Below, one piece after another: positions 35,528 through 46,436 of a stretch of DNA of 64,000 bases. This DNA is from Paenibacillus sp. P25 (lineage in GTDB: Bacteria; Bacillota; Bacilli; Paenibacillales; NBRC-103111), in NCBI GenBank assembly GCA_024704175.1, contig CP085629.1:7801501-7865500 (forward strand), in the 5' to 3' direction. Each line of letters starts with the position of its first letter. Within the stretch, counting starts at the first letter, position 1. The translations under genes were made by a program, and so were the position numbers. A model generated the notes under the pieces. That model saw nothing but the letters and a program-made list of their open reading frames with translations. It was not told the origin of the DNA and searched no databases.

Positions 35528-37179
35528 ATGAAATCATGGAAGAAGTCCCTGTTCATCGGTGTGATGGCCGGGGCGCTGATGCTTTGCCGGGGTCCTTGCT
35601 GGCACCGGAACCATCTTGGGCGGAAGGCCCGGCCGATCCGGCGCCGGTCATTAACCCTGTAGGCACCCCGAAGGGCAAGACCATCCTGTTCGACAATACG
35701 CATGAGGAAACGGCCGGTTCGGCAGATTGGGTCATTGACGGAGCGTTCTCCGATTTCGGGAATGCGCTGGCGGGTCAAGGCTACCTCGTGAAGGAGCTCC
35801 GCAAATCTTCTCCCATTACGCTGAGCGATCTGCAGCAGGCGAGTGTTTTTGTCATGGCGGAGCCGAATATCCCGCTAAAGACCTCGGAGCAGGATGCCAT
35901 TCTTCAATATGTGCAGGGCGGCGGAAGCATCTTGTTTATCGGTGACCATTATAACGCGGACCGGAACCTGAACCGCTGGGACGGCGCCGAGGTGTTCAAC
36001 GGTTACCGTCGGGGAGCTTACCTCAACCCTACAAAAGGGATGAGCACGGAGGAAGCCTCCTCATCCGCCATGCAAGACGTAACAAGTACGGACTGGCTGA
36101 TGACTAACTTCGGCGTTCGCTTCCGTTATAATGCCATCGGCGATGTAACGGCGAGCAATATCGTGGCCCCGAGCCAATCGTTCAACATTACAAGCGGGGT
36201 ATCCACCTTTGCCATGCATGCCGGCGCGACACTGGCTATCGGCGACCCGAATCAGGCCAAAGGCATCGTTTACGTCCCGGCAAACCCGCCCAAATGGTCC
36301 AGCGCCGTGGATCAAGGCGTTTATAACGGTGGGGGCACTGCGGAAGGCCCAATGGTAGCCATCGCCAAGAAGAGTCTCGGCAAAGCGGCCTTTGTCGGCG
36401 ACTCCTCGCCGGTCGAGGATGCAACACCTAAATACAAGCGTGAAGACACCGGTGCAACCAAGACAACCTATGCCGGCTGGCAGGAGCAGAACGACGCCAC
36501 GTTGATGGTGAACTTAGTCAACTGGCTTGCAGCACAGGAAAGCTACACAAGCTTCAGCAGTGTTGCGGGTCTTCAACTGGACCAGCCGACAGCGCTGCTC
36601 AGCATGGAGACGCCGGCGAGCTCAACCGAGCCGCAATCGGAGCCTTGGTCGACTCCGGCGGCAGGCTATAAGTGGTACGATCCTTCCACGTTCAAGCCAG
36701 GTTCCTATGGGTATAGCACCGGGACGACACCGCCGGCCGGAACGGTCATATTGTCGGAGAACTTTGATACCGGCACGAAGGGGGCCTATACGGCAGGGAA
36801 TGTGACCCTCTCCTCCGGGTCCTGGAATTTCAATAACGCGCTGCTCGGCAATCTGACGACGGACGCCAAAACAGGCGCTCAATCCGCCCGGATCAAAGCA
36901 GCGGGCTCGATCACGATGAACTTCGATGTGACGGATGCGGCGCAGGTTAAGCTTTCCGTCGCAAATTTCGGCTCGGATACCGGAGCGACGTGGAAACTGC
37001 AGAAGTCGACGAACGGCGGCTCCACATGGACCGACGTGACAAGTGCCGCTACAGCTACTTCTACCCTGACGGTCCAGACGATTAACGTCGGAGTTACGGG
37101 CACGGTCCGGTTCCGTGTCGCCGTGGCAGGAACAACAAACAGCCGCCTGAACGTAGACAATTTCCAGGTAATCAAGTAA
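35528..37179 (+). CDS. secreted protein, DUF4350/GATase-like plus C-terminal beta-sandwich, single frameshift
   Basis: About 550 residues. ATG 35528 follows CTAAGGAGG. MKSWKKSLFIGVMAGALML begins a signal peptide; a one-base slip near 35585 links it to LPGSLLAPEPSWAEG. The N-terminal domain (KTILFDNTHEETAGSADWVIDGAFSDFGNALAGQGY ... GGGSILFIGDHYNADRNLNRWD) resembles DUF4350/ThuA-like GATase folds. The C-terminal domain of about 140 residues (VILSENFDTGTKGAY ... VNVDNFQVIK-type ending) is a beta-sandwich often attached to secreted nucleases and adhesins. Enzymatic role unknown. Confidence 0.78.
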
Positions 37180-37262
37180 TCGGCGACCTTTGCCCTCAGC
37201 TTATTGGGACTTGTTTCGATTGCAAAATAAATACTCCTACACAACGGAATCAACGAACAACA

Positions 37263-37301
37263 GGCGGTTCTCCATACCTTAACGTGGAGAACCGTCTTTT
37301 T
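37263..37301. terminator. intrinsic terminator between convergent genes
   Basis: GGCGGTTCTCCA-(10 bases)-TGGAGAACCGTC followed by TTTTTC on the forward strand. Confidence 0.88.
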
Positions 37302-37323
37302 CGTTGCCGAGGCGCAGTTTATT

Positions 37324-38530
37324 TCAGCTATCGCCTTTCTGGGAAGTTCCCCTAGGCTCTTTTCTCGGGACGAACGACAGCACAAAACACGCCAGCAGGA
37401 CGATGCCTGCGCACATGTATGGGAAATCCACGTCCTGCTCGAACAGCAAGCCGGCCAGAACCGGGCCGGTGACATTGCCGAGGCTCATATACGCCGAGCT
37501 CATGCCGGCGATAAAGCCTTGTTCGTCCCCGGCCATCTTGGACAGCCAGGTGTTAACGGCAGGTCGCAGCATGTCCGAAGCCAAAAAAACAAGGAAGGTG
37601 AGAAGCAAGCACACTCCAATACCCATGAGCGAGCATGAATGCCAGCAGGCCGCCACCTCCTGCAGCGAGGCAGGCGGTCATAACGCGCCGCTCGCCGAGA
37701 CGGTTCAGCAGCGTGCCGAGCGCCGTGATTTGCACCAAGGCACCCAATATGGCAGAGCCTGTTACAATGACGGCAATATGCTGGGGAGTCAAACCGTATT
37801 TGCGGTCCGCATACAGTCCGTATATCGTCTCGAAGATGGCTAACCCGATCGCCAGTACGAACGTCACCAGCGACCCATAACGGTAGGGAGGACGCATAGA
37901 ACGGCTGAGTTGCCGCGACAAAGTCTCGTTATTTTCTGCATGCCCCCGATGATCTTCTGCTGCTTGTTTAAGATGCCGTGACTCCGGCAGGAACAGCATG
38001 GAGATGCATGCGGCCAGACCGCCAACCACCGCCGCCGAATAAAACGGCATCCTTACTCCGTATACGGCTATCAGACCCCCGAGACCCGGTCCGATGACGA
38101 ACCCGGTGGATATCGCCGCATTGATGAAGCTTATCCCCCGCGCACGCTCATCTTCCGTCGTCACATCCGACACATAAGCCATAACCGCAGGTGTCATGAA
38201 AGCCGTCCCTGCGCCGCCAAGCAGTCTCGATACGTAAAGGGGAACTAATGTATGCGCCGCCCCGAACATCCATTCCGACAAGGCGAAAACGACCAGTCCG
38301 CCTACGATCATTCTTTTCCTACCGTAGGTGTCCGACCATCTGCCCGCCGCCGGGGAGAAGGCCAGCTGCATGACCGAAAACGCGGCGAACAAGAACCCGA
38401 TTGTGGCTCCGGTGAGGCCCAGTTCATCCATATAGGCGGGCATCACCGGTACGGACATGCCGTATCCGCTGTACGCAAGCAGCATATTCAGCATAAGCGG
38501 CGGCACGGCGCCGTTCTTTCTTCTTAACAT
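37324..38530 (-). CDS. MFS multidrug efflux transporter (NorA/Bmr type), single frameshift
   Basis: About 402 residues. Same family as 29860-31067: AYSGYGMSVPVMPAYMDELG, motif A GRWSDTYGRKRMIVGG, motif C GFVIGPGLGGLIAVYG, and the end AGMSSAYMSLGNVTGPVLAGLLFEQDVDFPYMCAG. The frame breaks near 37610, where LAHGYWSV passes to LLLTFLVFLASDMLRPAVN. Start ATG 38530 with GGGGATGG. It lies 88 bases downstream of an AraC gene in the same direction, likely one operon, so the AraC protein may induce this pump. Confidence 0.88.
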
Positions 38531-38618
38531 GGTTATCCATCCCCTCGCATTCGAGGGCGCGCTTTGCGATCCGTATGAATGCCCTCGAAACCGTTGTTTT
38601 CTCAGGCATTATAGCGAA

Positions 38619-39492
38619 TCAATCCGTGTCGGTATTGGATAAATCGGACGCGCGATGAAACTCCTGAACCGCTGCGGACGGAGGCAGTCCGTAGTAGCGT
38701 TTGAATTCGCGGATCAAATGCGCCTGATCGAAAAATCCCCGCTCGAACGCAATCGTCCCCCAGTCGGGCTCACGATGATTTTGAATATCGCGGACAACCG
38801 TCTGAAACCGAACGATCTCACTGAATTTTTTGGGGCTGAAGCCGATCCACTGCCTGAATTTGCGGTTCATGAGGCGGGTGCCGACCGTTTCCGACTCGGC
38901 CAGTTCACGGACGCCTATTTTTCCTCCCGATGCAAAAATACGATAAAGCAGATTAGCCAAGACGCTGTCGCCCGCCGTTCCGTTCTGCTCAAGGATGGAG
39001 AGCAGGCAGTGGTCCATCATCCGAGCCATTGCTTCCGGCGATGGTCGCGTCAAGATCCCCTCTTTGATTTCCCGGGCAATGTCCGGCCAAATTTGCTCCA
39101 ATGGATAGTGCCTGTTGCTGAAACCCGCTAACGGCATCCGAAGGAACGGATAAGCGCCTCCAGGAAAAAAACGCACGCCAAACTTGCGGACGGTCCGGTC
39201 CTGTCCATAATCGATCGGGAACGCCCGGTCGAGCATGCCGAAATAGCCGATGCGGCAAGCTGTCGTCGCCCAGGTCATACTCCAATACAATATCCGTGCA
39301 GCCGTCCGGCACCACCCGATCGACGGCGTCATCCACGGACGTATCCTTCGATAGAGACGCCGGTTCCGATACCCAGTAACGGGAGACATACGGCCGCAAC
39401 AGGGGAGAAGGCATGATTTCTTTGTAGGCACGGAAGGAGGCTCTCCCGTTTGCTTGGACCGGACGAAACCAGTTATGCAGTACCGCTTCCAT
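38619..39492 (-). CDS. AraC family transcriptional regulator, single frameshift
   Basis: About 291 residues. N-terminal DUF6597-like sensor (HNWFRPVQANGRASFRAYKEIMPSPLLRPYVSRYWV ... VVPDGCTDIVLEYDLG). After a slip near 39265, GMLDRAFPIDYG ... RKFGVRFFPGGAYPFL continues. The C-terminal AraC HTH is IGVRELAESETVGTRLMNRKFRQWIGFSPKKFSEIVRFQ and IAFERGFFDQAHLIREFKRYYGLPPSA. AGGAGGAGG precedes ATG 39492. It is immediately upstream of the MFS gene. Proteins of this layout often activate a neighbouring pump or enzyme. Confidence 0.87.
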
Positions 39493-39806
39493 GAATCCTC
39501 CTCCTAAATGCCTTGCTCAAGGTTAACCGATCAAATGATTTGAAATTCATTATAAATCAGCCCCTGCGCGGGATAAAGCGGATCGTGCCGTTTGCACCAC
39601 AGGAAAATTCCCCTGCGCCATGGAGCCCATCGTGCAGACCTTCCTTTGCCGAGAGATACGAAGAATAGCCGATGCCGACAAGGGGTGGCCCCAAAATCCA
39701 AACATCCTATTTATATGCGTCTAAATACATATGCCATAAATTGCATGGGGAAGCCAACCAGATAGTTAGCTTCCCTGATTTCATTCCCCTATGGACACGA
39801 TTCTCC
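39493..39806. other. intergenic stretch without a recognisable gene
   Basis: About 310 bases between the divergently placed ends of the AraC gene start and the hydrolase stop. I see no open frame with family features. GGGAAGC...GCTTCCC (about 39751-39776) could be a weak terminator for the reverse-strand hydrolase gene but lacks a T run. Confidence 0.4.
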
Positions 39807-40633
39807 TTATTTCGAGAGCAAGAATTCCAGCACGGCTTTCAGGAAATCGTCCTGCCTCTCGATATTGGACAAATGGACGGCAGGCAGCATGACCAGCTTC
39901 GCATCAGGCACCGTCGCGGCGATCAATTCATTATGGCTGGGCAGCGTCACCGTATCGTACTGTCCGGCGATTACTAATGTCGGACTGTTGATCAAAGCAA
40001 CGGTTCGGCGCATATCCAGGTCGCGGATCGCGGCAAAGGTTCCGGCAAGCCCCTGTGGATTCGTGGAAAGCACCATTTCGCGAAACGACGATACCAGTTC
40101 CTTTTCCGTCTCCAGTATGGAAGAAGGGAACCAGTTGCCAATGAACATGTCGGCGATTTCCGTAAGGTCGGCGGCTTGCCGCACGTTAGCGATCATGTGA
40201 TCCCATCCTTCGGCAGGTCCCAGGTACGACGAGGTATTGCTCAGAACCAGCCGGTCAATTCTCTCGGGAGCATGAATGCCGAGCCATTGGCCGACGGCAC
40301 CGCCGAACGAGAGTCCCAGGAAGTGGGCTTTGTCGATTTGCAGCGCGTCAAGCGGCTCAATGACATCCCTTCCCATCCGGTCAATCGAATAAGCCCCACC
40401 GGAACGTCCGAGGCGCCATGCCCCCTGAAGTCGTACCGCAGCACGCGAAAATGCTTCGATAACTCCGGAATTTGTCTGTCCCACATATGCAATGTAGTGG
40501 CGATAGAGTTCGCGAGAACGAGCACGGGGCCGTTCGCCGGCCCATCGAGCCGATAAGCAATCCGGTACCCGTCACCTGTCGTGATAAATTGCAGCCCGCC
40601 ATTCGTTACCGTTTCGTTTAATGTCTTTGTCAT
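39807..40633 (-). CDS. alpha/beta hydrolase, 3-oxoadipate enol-lactonase-like (PcaD), single frameshift
   Basis: About 275 residues. Oxyanion part VLVLANSIATTLHMWDRQIPELSKHFRVLRYDFRGHGAS is the PcaD signature (LANSxGTxxxMW). Nucleophile elbow HFLGLSFGGAVGQWLG, catalytic Asp in PTLVIAGQYDTVTLP and His in PAVHLSNIERQDDF. The frame breaks at C4 40394-40397 (PVG then AYSIDRMGRD). No other beta-ketoadipate genes are nearby, so an enol-lactone substrate is only a family hint. It is divergent from an Lrp-type regulator. Confidence 0.86.
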
Positions 40634-40782
40634 AACCCTCTTCCCCTTTGCTTGTTTGTTAGTGACATTTTATTCTAGATAAAGTAAAATTTAAATGCGA
40701 TTCTTAAGGATCCTGAGGTGCAAAAACTTAATTTTTTCTTTGTTCAAGACCAGCAACTTTAAATAATGAGGTGCTTCTGTTA

Positions 40783-41271
40783 ATGGACCAAATCGATTAT
40801 AAAATCTTGTCGGTGCTGCATGAGAATGCCCGGATTCCCATTTCGGAGATGAGCCGAATGATCGCGATGTCGCAGCCGGCGGTGACGGAGAGGCTTCGGA
40901 AGCTGGAGGAGCAAGGCGTCATAACGGGCTATCGCGCGGAGTTGTCCCCGCTTAAGCTTGGCAAACATACCACCGCTTTCGTGATGTTCAAATCGAATAA
41001 CTGCAGGGATTTCGAAACGTTCGCCGAAGCATCCCCCGAGATTGTCGATCTTTACAGAATCAGCGGGGAATACAATTATTTAATGAAGGTCGTTACGGAA
41101 ACGAGCGAAACCTTAGCCCAATTTCTCGATGCTTGCACGGCATTCGGATTTTCAACGACCCTCATTGTTCTCTCGACGAGATTTGAGGATAAAAGCCTGG
41201 TGGGAAGCGACCTGTTGCCGAACGGGGCTTCACAAGCGAAGCCGGTACAAATCGTGAAGAGAGGGTCCTGA
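40783..41271 (+). CDS. Lrp/AsnC family transcriptional regulator
   Basis: 162 residues. N-terminal HTH MDQIDYKILSVLHENARIPISEMSRMIAMSQPAVTERLRKLEEQGVITGY, then the RAM/ACT-like effector domain (TAFVMFKSNNCRDFETFAEASPEIVDLYRISGEYNYLMKVVTET). This is complete for a local Lrp-type regulator that binds a small ligand as an octamer. ATG 40783 is preferred over the in-frame GTG 40771. It is divergent from the alpha/beta hydrolase, its possible target. Confidence 0.9.
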   Translation: MDQIDYKILSVLHENARIPISEMSRMIAMSQPAVTERLRKLEEQGVITGYRAELSPLKLGKHTTAFVMFKSNNCRDFETFAEASPEIVDLYRISGEYNYLMKVVTETSETLAQFLDACTAFGFSTTLIVLSTRFEDKSLVGSDLLPNGASQAKPVQIVKRGS

Positions 41272-41333
41272 CATACTGGTGTCAGGAGCGCTGTTGTATG
41301 ATTGGAGTATAACAGTGAAAGAGAGGAAATATA

Positions 41334-41774
41334 ATGTGGACGATTGCTGCAACGGAAAGAACGAAAGCCCCGTCATCGCTGGTTTGGGAAATTTATTGCG
41401 ATTTCGATCAATGGCGGCAGTGGGATTACGGTCTTGCTCTTTATAAACCGGAAGGCCCTTTCGCTACCGGCACCTCCGGGATCCTGAAGCCTGTGGAAGG
41501 ACCGGAGCTTGCTTTTCAATTAATTCACGTCGAAGAAGGAAAATGCTTTGTTGATCGTACCCCTCTTGGACCGGAACATGCTATTATCGCCCGCCATGAA
41601 TTAACTCCGCTTCCAGACGCCACACAAATTACACATACGATTGAGATTGAGGGCCCGGAATCGGAGCGTATTGCTCAGGAGATGGGTTTCTGCAAAGAGG
41701 AATTATACGAAACCGTTTCTAACCTGGCCCGCTATGCTGAAAGAGATCCGAAAGCTGAAGAGACCATAGCTTAA
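41334..41774 (+). CDS. SRPBCC (START-like) family protein
   Basis: 146 residues with the SRPBCC helix-grip pattern: TIAATERTKAPSSLVWEIYCDFDQWRQWDYGLALYKPEGPFATGTSG and the long C-terminal helix ESERIAQEMGFCKEELYETVSNLARYAE. These hydrophobic-pocket proteins bind lipophilic ligands; no catalytic residue can be named. GAGAGGAAA precedes ATG 41334. It stands 62 bases after the Lrp gene on the same strand. Confidence 0.82.
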   Translation: MWTIAATERTKAPSSLVWEIYCDFDQWRQWDYGLALYKPEGPFATGTSGILKPVEGPELAFQLIHVEEGKCFVDRTPLGPEHAIIARHELTPLPDATQITHTIEIEGPESERIAQEMGFCKEELYETVSNLARYAERDPKAEETIA

Positions 41775-41854
41775 CGAAAAGAGGAGCAGTTTGCCGCGGC
41801 AACTGCTCTTTATTTCTAATACCAGAAAACGATTCTAGAGGAAGCAGGTGAACG

Positions 41855-42133
41855 ATGCTGGAAAGGATTCACCCGGCTTATTACTTAGGAGGACTCGTCG
41901 GAGTTGTTGCCGGCTATTTAATCTCGAAGATTTATCAAATTTGGGCGATTGTTTACCGGGAGAGCCGGTTTGACCCTCATATGGCTCATTCCTGGAGCAC
42001 CCAATCACCGCCGCTTTGGATAACGGCTACAGAAAATCCATCGATGTTTACTTTTTGGGTTGTTCTTATTTTTGTTATTCTCGGCATGATTTTCGTAAGA
42101 CTGCTGTTAAAAATCATTATGGATAAAAAGTGA
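41855..42133 (+). CDS. small membrane protein
   Basis: 92 residues, two TM helices (YLGGLVGVVAGYLISKIYQIWAI and FTFWVVLIFVILGMIFVRLLLKII) joined by a polar loop of about 30 residues. GAGGAAGCAGG precedes ATG. It ends 14 bases before the next small membrane gene, so they likely form a pair. No family recognised. Confidence 0.68.
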   Translation: MLERIHPAYYLGGLVGVVAGYLISKIYQIWAIVYRESRFDPHMAHSWSTQSPPLWITATENPSMFTFWVVLIFVILGMIFVRLLLKIIMDKK

Positions 42134-42147
42134 AATGGAGGATACCC

Positions 42148-42330
42148 ATGACATTTTCATTAGTGACTGGACTTTTTCAATTCATTTCATTATTGGTAAC
42201 TTTGTTGTTGATTATAGTTTTAATCCATGTTCTGCATTATGTAAATTGGAAAAAGAGGCACGACGTTGAAATTGCAATAAAGCTGGATCAGATCATTGAA
42301 CAATTAAAGGACGGAAATAAACCTCTATAG
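42148..42330 (+). CDS. small single-span membrane protein
   Basis: 60 residues from ATG 42148 (GGAGG 7 bases upstream): one TM helix (SLVTGLFQFISLLVTLLLIIVLIHVLHYV), then a basic stretch NWKKRHD and a short coiled segment IAIKLDQIIEQLKDG. The layout, TM helix plus heptad-like tail, is common among small Bacillales membrane proteins of unknown role. Confidence 0.68.
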   Translation: MTFSLVTGLFQFISLLVTLLLIIVLIHVLHYVNWKKRHDVEIAIKLDQIIEQLKDGNKPL

Positions 42331-42440
42331 TCTTAGGCAAATTATGGGGGTTCCATTCAAGATAGCAAAATATACGTCGCCGTTCTTGTCTGTACTCCTT
42401 CGAATTCATGGGTCCCCACATTGCGAGTCTCTTCTGTCCC

Positions 42441-43882
42441 CTACAACGCTCTCTTATAAGATGGTTCCATGGCCTGCGGAATAACCAATTCACCTCTATT
42501 ACAGAGCCGCACAAAGGCGGCGACGCATTCGGGATCAAAGTGGGTTCCAGCGCCCTCGACAATCACCTGCAACGCGCGCTCATGTGGCCAAGGCTCGCGG
42601 TATGATCTTCGCGAAGTTAATGCATCGTATACATCCGCAATGGCAATGATTCGTGCGAGCAGTGAAATCTCTGAGCCTTTCAGCTTATCGGGATATCCGG
42701 TCCCGTCCCATTTTTCGTGATGGTGCCGGATGACGGATAGCTCTTCGGTCATGAAGCCAATGTATTTGCACATTTCGTAACCTGTCACAGGATGCTGCTC
42801 GATCACGATTCTCTCGTCCGCAGTTAACTTTCCCGGTTTATTCAGGATCTCGCCGGGAACCTGTATTTTTCCAACATCGTGAATGAGACCGCCCCGAGCC
42901 ATGGCACGCAATAGTTCGGAATCCAAATTCATGGCCTGGGCCAGCTGCAATCCGTACATGGCTACTCGGTAATTGTGACCTGCTGTATATTCATCTTTGG
43001 TTTCCGTAGCGACAATCAGATTCTGCATGCTTCTGGAGATGCTAATATGAAGTTGAACTAACGATGGATACCCATTAACCTGATGAAATGTTCGAGTTAC
43101 GGATATGTTCGACTGAAACTGGGCTATGATTCCATATAACAGCAATAGGGCCGACACCGCGAGGATGGCATGATAGAGCCACCAGGCGAGTGTCCACATC
43201 ATGGTTGTGACCATAACCCATTCCGTAATGGCAAGCAGAACGGAACCAAATACGATGGCCGCGTGCAAAGGAAATTGGATGAACCGAAACTGGTGAAAAT
43301 ATCTCTTGGCCGCCCAAAGATACAGGAAGACGGTGAGAAACGCCATCAGATCATTCACAGGCATGAAATCGATGGGAATAAAGTCGGAAATGCCGGGAAA
43401 GATGAGAGCCGCGATATTCAACAGGATAATGATGGTTAACCAACCGACGACAACCATCCTCCGATGCTTCGATACATAGCGGATAAAGGAGTGGTCAGAT
43501 GGAAAGGTCGATAGGAAAATCCAGACAGCGCACGTTGTCATTGCGGTTTGCGAGGCAACACCTGCTAAATGGTGGGGATCGCCAATAATGAACCCAGGGT
43601 CGAAAGCCCATGAATTAGAAAAAATCCGGTTAGAGATAAGATAGCTAATGCCAGCATAAGCACATTCATATCCCGAAGTCGAATCCCCGTCCAGCCAACA
43701 GCAACGGCACTGACGGCCAGCATAAAGAGTGTTGGAGTAATAACGTAAAAGTGGAAACTAGGGAGATTCCACATGACACGGTGTCCGGGGAACGTTAGTA
43801 GATACGCATACCCAAGAAGAAGAACTACAGTGGTTATAGACATGGCTATGACTAGAGAGCGAGATGAACGCAGCATCATCAT
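42441..43882 (-). CDS. HD-GYP domain membrane protein (probable c-di-GMP phosphodiesterase), single frameshift
   Basis: About 480 residues. The N-terminal membrane region of six or seven helices runs from SLVIAMSITTVVLLLGYAYLL through WLYHAILAVSALLLLYGII. The frame slips near 43600 (a CCC run), where HGLSTLG passes to IIGDPHHLAGVASQTAM. The C-terminal HD-GYP domain is complete: AGHNYRVAMYGLQLA, RGGLIHDVGKIQVP, HHEKWDGTGYPDKLKG and IADVYDALTSRRSYR. It has the HD metal pair, the HHExxDGxGYP loop and the DALTS helix. It degrades c-di-GMP in the family. Related GGDEF debris lies at 62.9 kb. Confidence 0.88.
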
Positions 43883-44070
43883 TCCAACTTTCCATTATCA
43901 GCTAAAATTCTACTATGTATGTTCAAGATTATACACCAGCGTTGTCGAATCCTGCCAGTAATTCGCTGGAATCTTACCGGTACTACATGATATTAGTACT
44001 ATACTGGCCGATCTTTCCCCGTTATGATACTCCCATCGGATTCCGGCAAACTTTCGATTGGGGAGATAAG

Positions 44071-44741
44071 ATGAATCGTTATGTGTTAGGATTGGCCCCA
44101 GCTCTGCTGGTGGCGTTCGGACTTTATGCCGGACACAGTGTAGTCCTTACGTTTGTGCTCTTCTACAGTTGGTTGGGTGCTGTGCCGCTGCTCGATTATC
44201 TGGTATTCCGAAAACAAAGCCTGACCCGCATGATCGGCGATTGGGGGCTGAGTGCAAACGCACGGCAAACGATAGCCGGGATGGGCTTGGGGCTCTCTTG
44301 TTTGATTATCCTCCTGGTTGGCGCTTATGATTTGCGTGATCTGTTGTTCGATACCGGGCGGTTGAGAAGCCTGCTGGAAGCGTGGAATTTTTCCGGCGAC
44401 CGGTCTGTTCTATTGCTGCTCGTGTTGGTACTGCTTAATCCGGTCTTGGAAGAAATCTATTGGCGCGGATATTTATACCGCAGGATGGGGGAGCCCTTGG
44501 TTCTGTGAAAAGCTTGCTTCTTGCTTCTTTATGGTTTACCGCTTACCATCTTATCGTCATAGTGCCGGTATTCCGCTGGCCGCTTAACATTGCTGCAGCA
44601 CTTCCTATTTTTGCGGCAGGTATACTATGGGGATGGATTCGCCATCGTACGGGATCGGTGATCATTCCGATGGTCAGCCATATGTTTGCCGACCTTGGAA
44701 TCGTGCTCCTATACATGCAATACATACAATCTGCATCATGA
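44071..44741 (+). CDS. CPBP family intramembrane glutamic endopeptidase, single frameshift
   Basis: About 223 residues, six or so TM helices. Catalytic motif 1 LNPVLEEIYWRGYLYRRMG (EExxxR). Motif 2 (FxxxH) in LWFTAYHLIVI and motif 3 (HxxxD/N) in VSHMFADLG. The frame breaks in the G5 run 44487-44491 (RRMG then ALGSVKSLLL). GGGGAG precedes ATG 44071. CAAX-like CPBP proteases cleave prenylated proteins in eukaryotes and bacteriocin-related peptides or self-immunity targets in bacteria. Confidence 0.87.
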
Positions 44742-44901
44742 AAACGGTGGTAATTGCAGCGTCTGAGCGAATGGAACCAATCGCCGGGCAGAGTATGTAA
44801 AGATATGGTAAAACATATCCGGCTGCAAAATAAATTTGGTATGATGATCCATAAGGTGGTCTATCACATGAGGTTGCTATCGCTGAAAGGTGTGTTTGGC
44901 T

Positions 44902-46149
44902 ATGAAAATGGCTGTCAAGTGTGTATTGGCAATGTCGGTGCTATTTAGCGGGCTAAGTTTTATTGGCGCCAAAGCAATGGCGAAAATTGATTTGATGGCC
45001 AATAGACAACTGGTTGTCCTGGCGGAGACGAATTTGCTGGATGACTATAAAAATCCGGATTCTATCGTTGGTTCGATAACCGGGATGCAGATGGTAGAAG
45101 TGTCCTGCGGTCTGAATGAATCGAGTTGTCTGGCAAACGCAGGCGGTAAAGAGTATATACGTATAAAAACTTGGATGGGGGACAAATGGATCGAGGATGA
45201 CAACAAAATTTCCGCCGGCGGCTATTGGGAGACGGATCGGGATATTACCATCGTCCAAGAAATGAAGTTATACGATCAACCCAATGTTGGTATTTATTAT
45301 AAGGACCAACCACCGCAAGAGATGCTTACACCGCAGAAGGTTCATGTCACCGCCATGTATCGTTATTTATACAAAGGGGCCCATACGGGAAGAGCGATGC
45401 TCGAGGCGCCCGAGTGGTACCGAATCTCCACACAGCAGGGGCAGAAGTGGATTGTTGACCCGTTTATCCCTGAAGACAAACAGAAGGATGAAAGACCAAC
45501 CGACAGGGTCATGAAACTGACCGGGAACGAATGGCTTTATGATTATCCATATGTGGCGGCGGGAAAAGGAGTAAAAGCGACTCCGGGTATCGTTCAAGCG
45601 GTTGCGCGGGTCCAGTTCAACATAAAAACTCAAATTTATGTATGGAGCAAGCTAAGGTTGCAGGATGGAACTTACAAATGGGTTAAGGAGTATCCTCTAT
45701 TGGAAAATGAGAGCGGACCCTTGATGGAGTTCGACCTGGTGAACGAAAAGATTACACTGCGAACCGCTACGCGTTATTTCGACATCGACGGTGATTCAAG
45801 CCTAAGTCTGCAAAACTGGCTGCAGCCGGGAACGTACACAGCCGATAAAGTAAACAACGGGTGGGCGCGTGTGCAAACGCCGTTCGGCTGGAAAGTAGTC
45901 AACCTGGATCGGGCTCCGCTCGAGCGGCCACAGGGCATTACGGAAGCACAGGAAATCGTAAAATTAACGCCGGAGACCCAAACCTATTATTTTCCTTTGA
46001 CAGGGGAAGTTTGCCATCAGGCAGGAACGTTTCAAGATCAGGAAGCCCTGTCTTTTGAAAAGTGGATTTCCCCGCAGGGGGTTCACTGGTATCATATTTC
46101 AACCTACAGCGGCATCGTGTGGGTGCCGGAGAAACCTTTGCAGGAATGA
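44902..46149 (+). CDS. secreted multi-repeat SH3-like protein
   Basis: 415 residues. Signal peptide MKMAVKCVLAMSVLFSGLSFIGAKAMA. The mature part is four or five SH3-like repeats, each with a short beta set and a W-x-V/I closing motif (IRIKTWMGDKWIEDD; YRISTQQGQKWIVDP; YKWVKEY; WARVQTPFGWKVVN; WYHISTYSGIVWVPE). Such arrays occur in Bacillales wall-associated proteins. Two Cys near residue 75 could form a disulfide. Start ATG 44902. Monocistronic. Confidence 0.72.
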   Translation: MKMAVKCVLAMSVLFSGLSFIGAKAMAKIDLMANRQLVVLAETNLLDDYKNPDSIVGSITGMQMVEVSCGLNESSCLANAGGKEYIRIKTWMGDKWIEDDNKISAGGYWETDRDITIVQEMKLYDQPNVGIYYKDQPPQEMLTPQKVHVTAMYRYLYKGAHTGRAMLEAPEWYRISTQQGQKWIVDPFIPEDKQKDERPTDRVMKLTGNEWLYDYPYVAAGKGVKATPGIVQAVARVQFNIKTQIYVWSKLRLQDGTYKWVKEYPLLENESGPLMEFDLVNEKITLRTATRYFDIDGDSSLSLQNWLQPGTYTADKVNNGWARVQTPFGWKVVNLDRAPLERPQGITEAQEIVKLTPETQTYYFPLTGEVCHQAGTFQDQEALSFEKWISPQGVHWYHISTYSGIVWVPEKPLQE

Positions 46150-46243
46150 ACGAGAGGACAGGGAATTCGCAGTGTCAGCCGGTAACGAATCGGATTAAGT
46201 TTGAGAAGGGAACAGTCCGGTCGGCACAAGGAAAACAGCGGAA

Positions 46244-46291
46244 GGCTAAGACTTCAATTAGACGTCTTAATCTGCCGGTGTTTTTTTTATG
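46244..46291 (+). terminator. intrinsic terminator
   Basis: GGC-TAAGAC...GTCTTA-(ATCT)-GCC stem followed by GGTGTTTTTTTT, after the SH3-like gene. Confidence 0.7.
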
Positions 46292-46347
46292 GATCCGTAC
46301 CCCAAGAGCCTGCCGCATTTTTAACCGTATATAATGAATTTCGCTAT

Positions 46348-46376
46348 TTGACATAATACAACTTATGATATATTGT
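46348..46376 (+). promoter_or_regulatory. promoter of the FrlR-like gene
   Basis: TTGACA (46348-46353), 17 bases, TATTGT (46371-46376). The spacer holds ATACAACTTATGAT, a weak version of the dyad seen at the other promoters of the locus, so weak autoregulation is possible. Confidence 0.6.
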
Positions 46377-46436
46377 TTTTTAAGAGTAACTTGAAATTAC
46401 TGGGCTTGGGTCCCTTTGGATAGGAGCTTCATACCT

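Noticed and set aside
39493..39806. A remnant gene on the reverse strand
   Set aside because: A short open stretch can be read, but it has no recognisable motif and no start site; left as intergenic.
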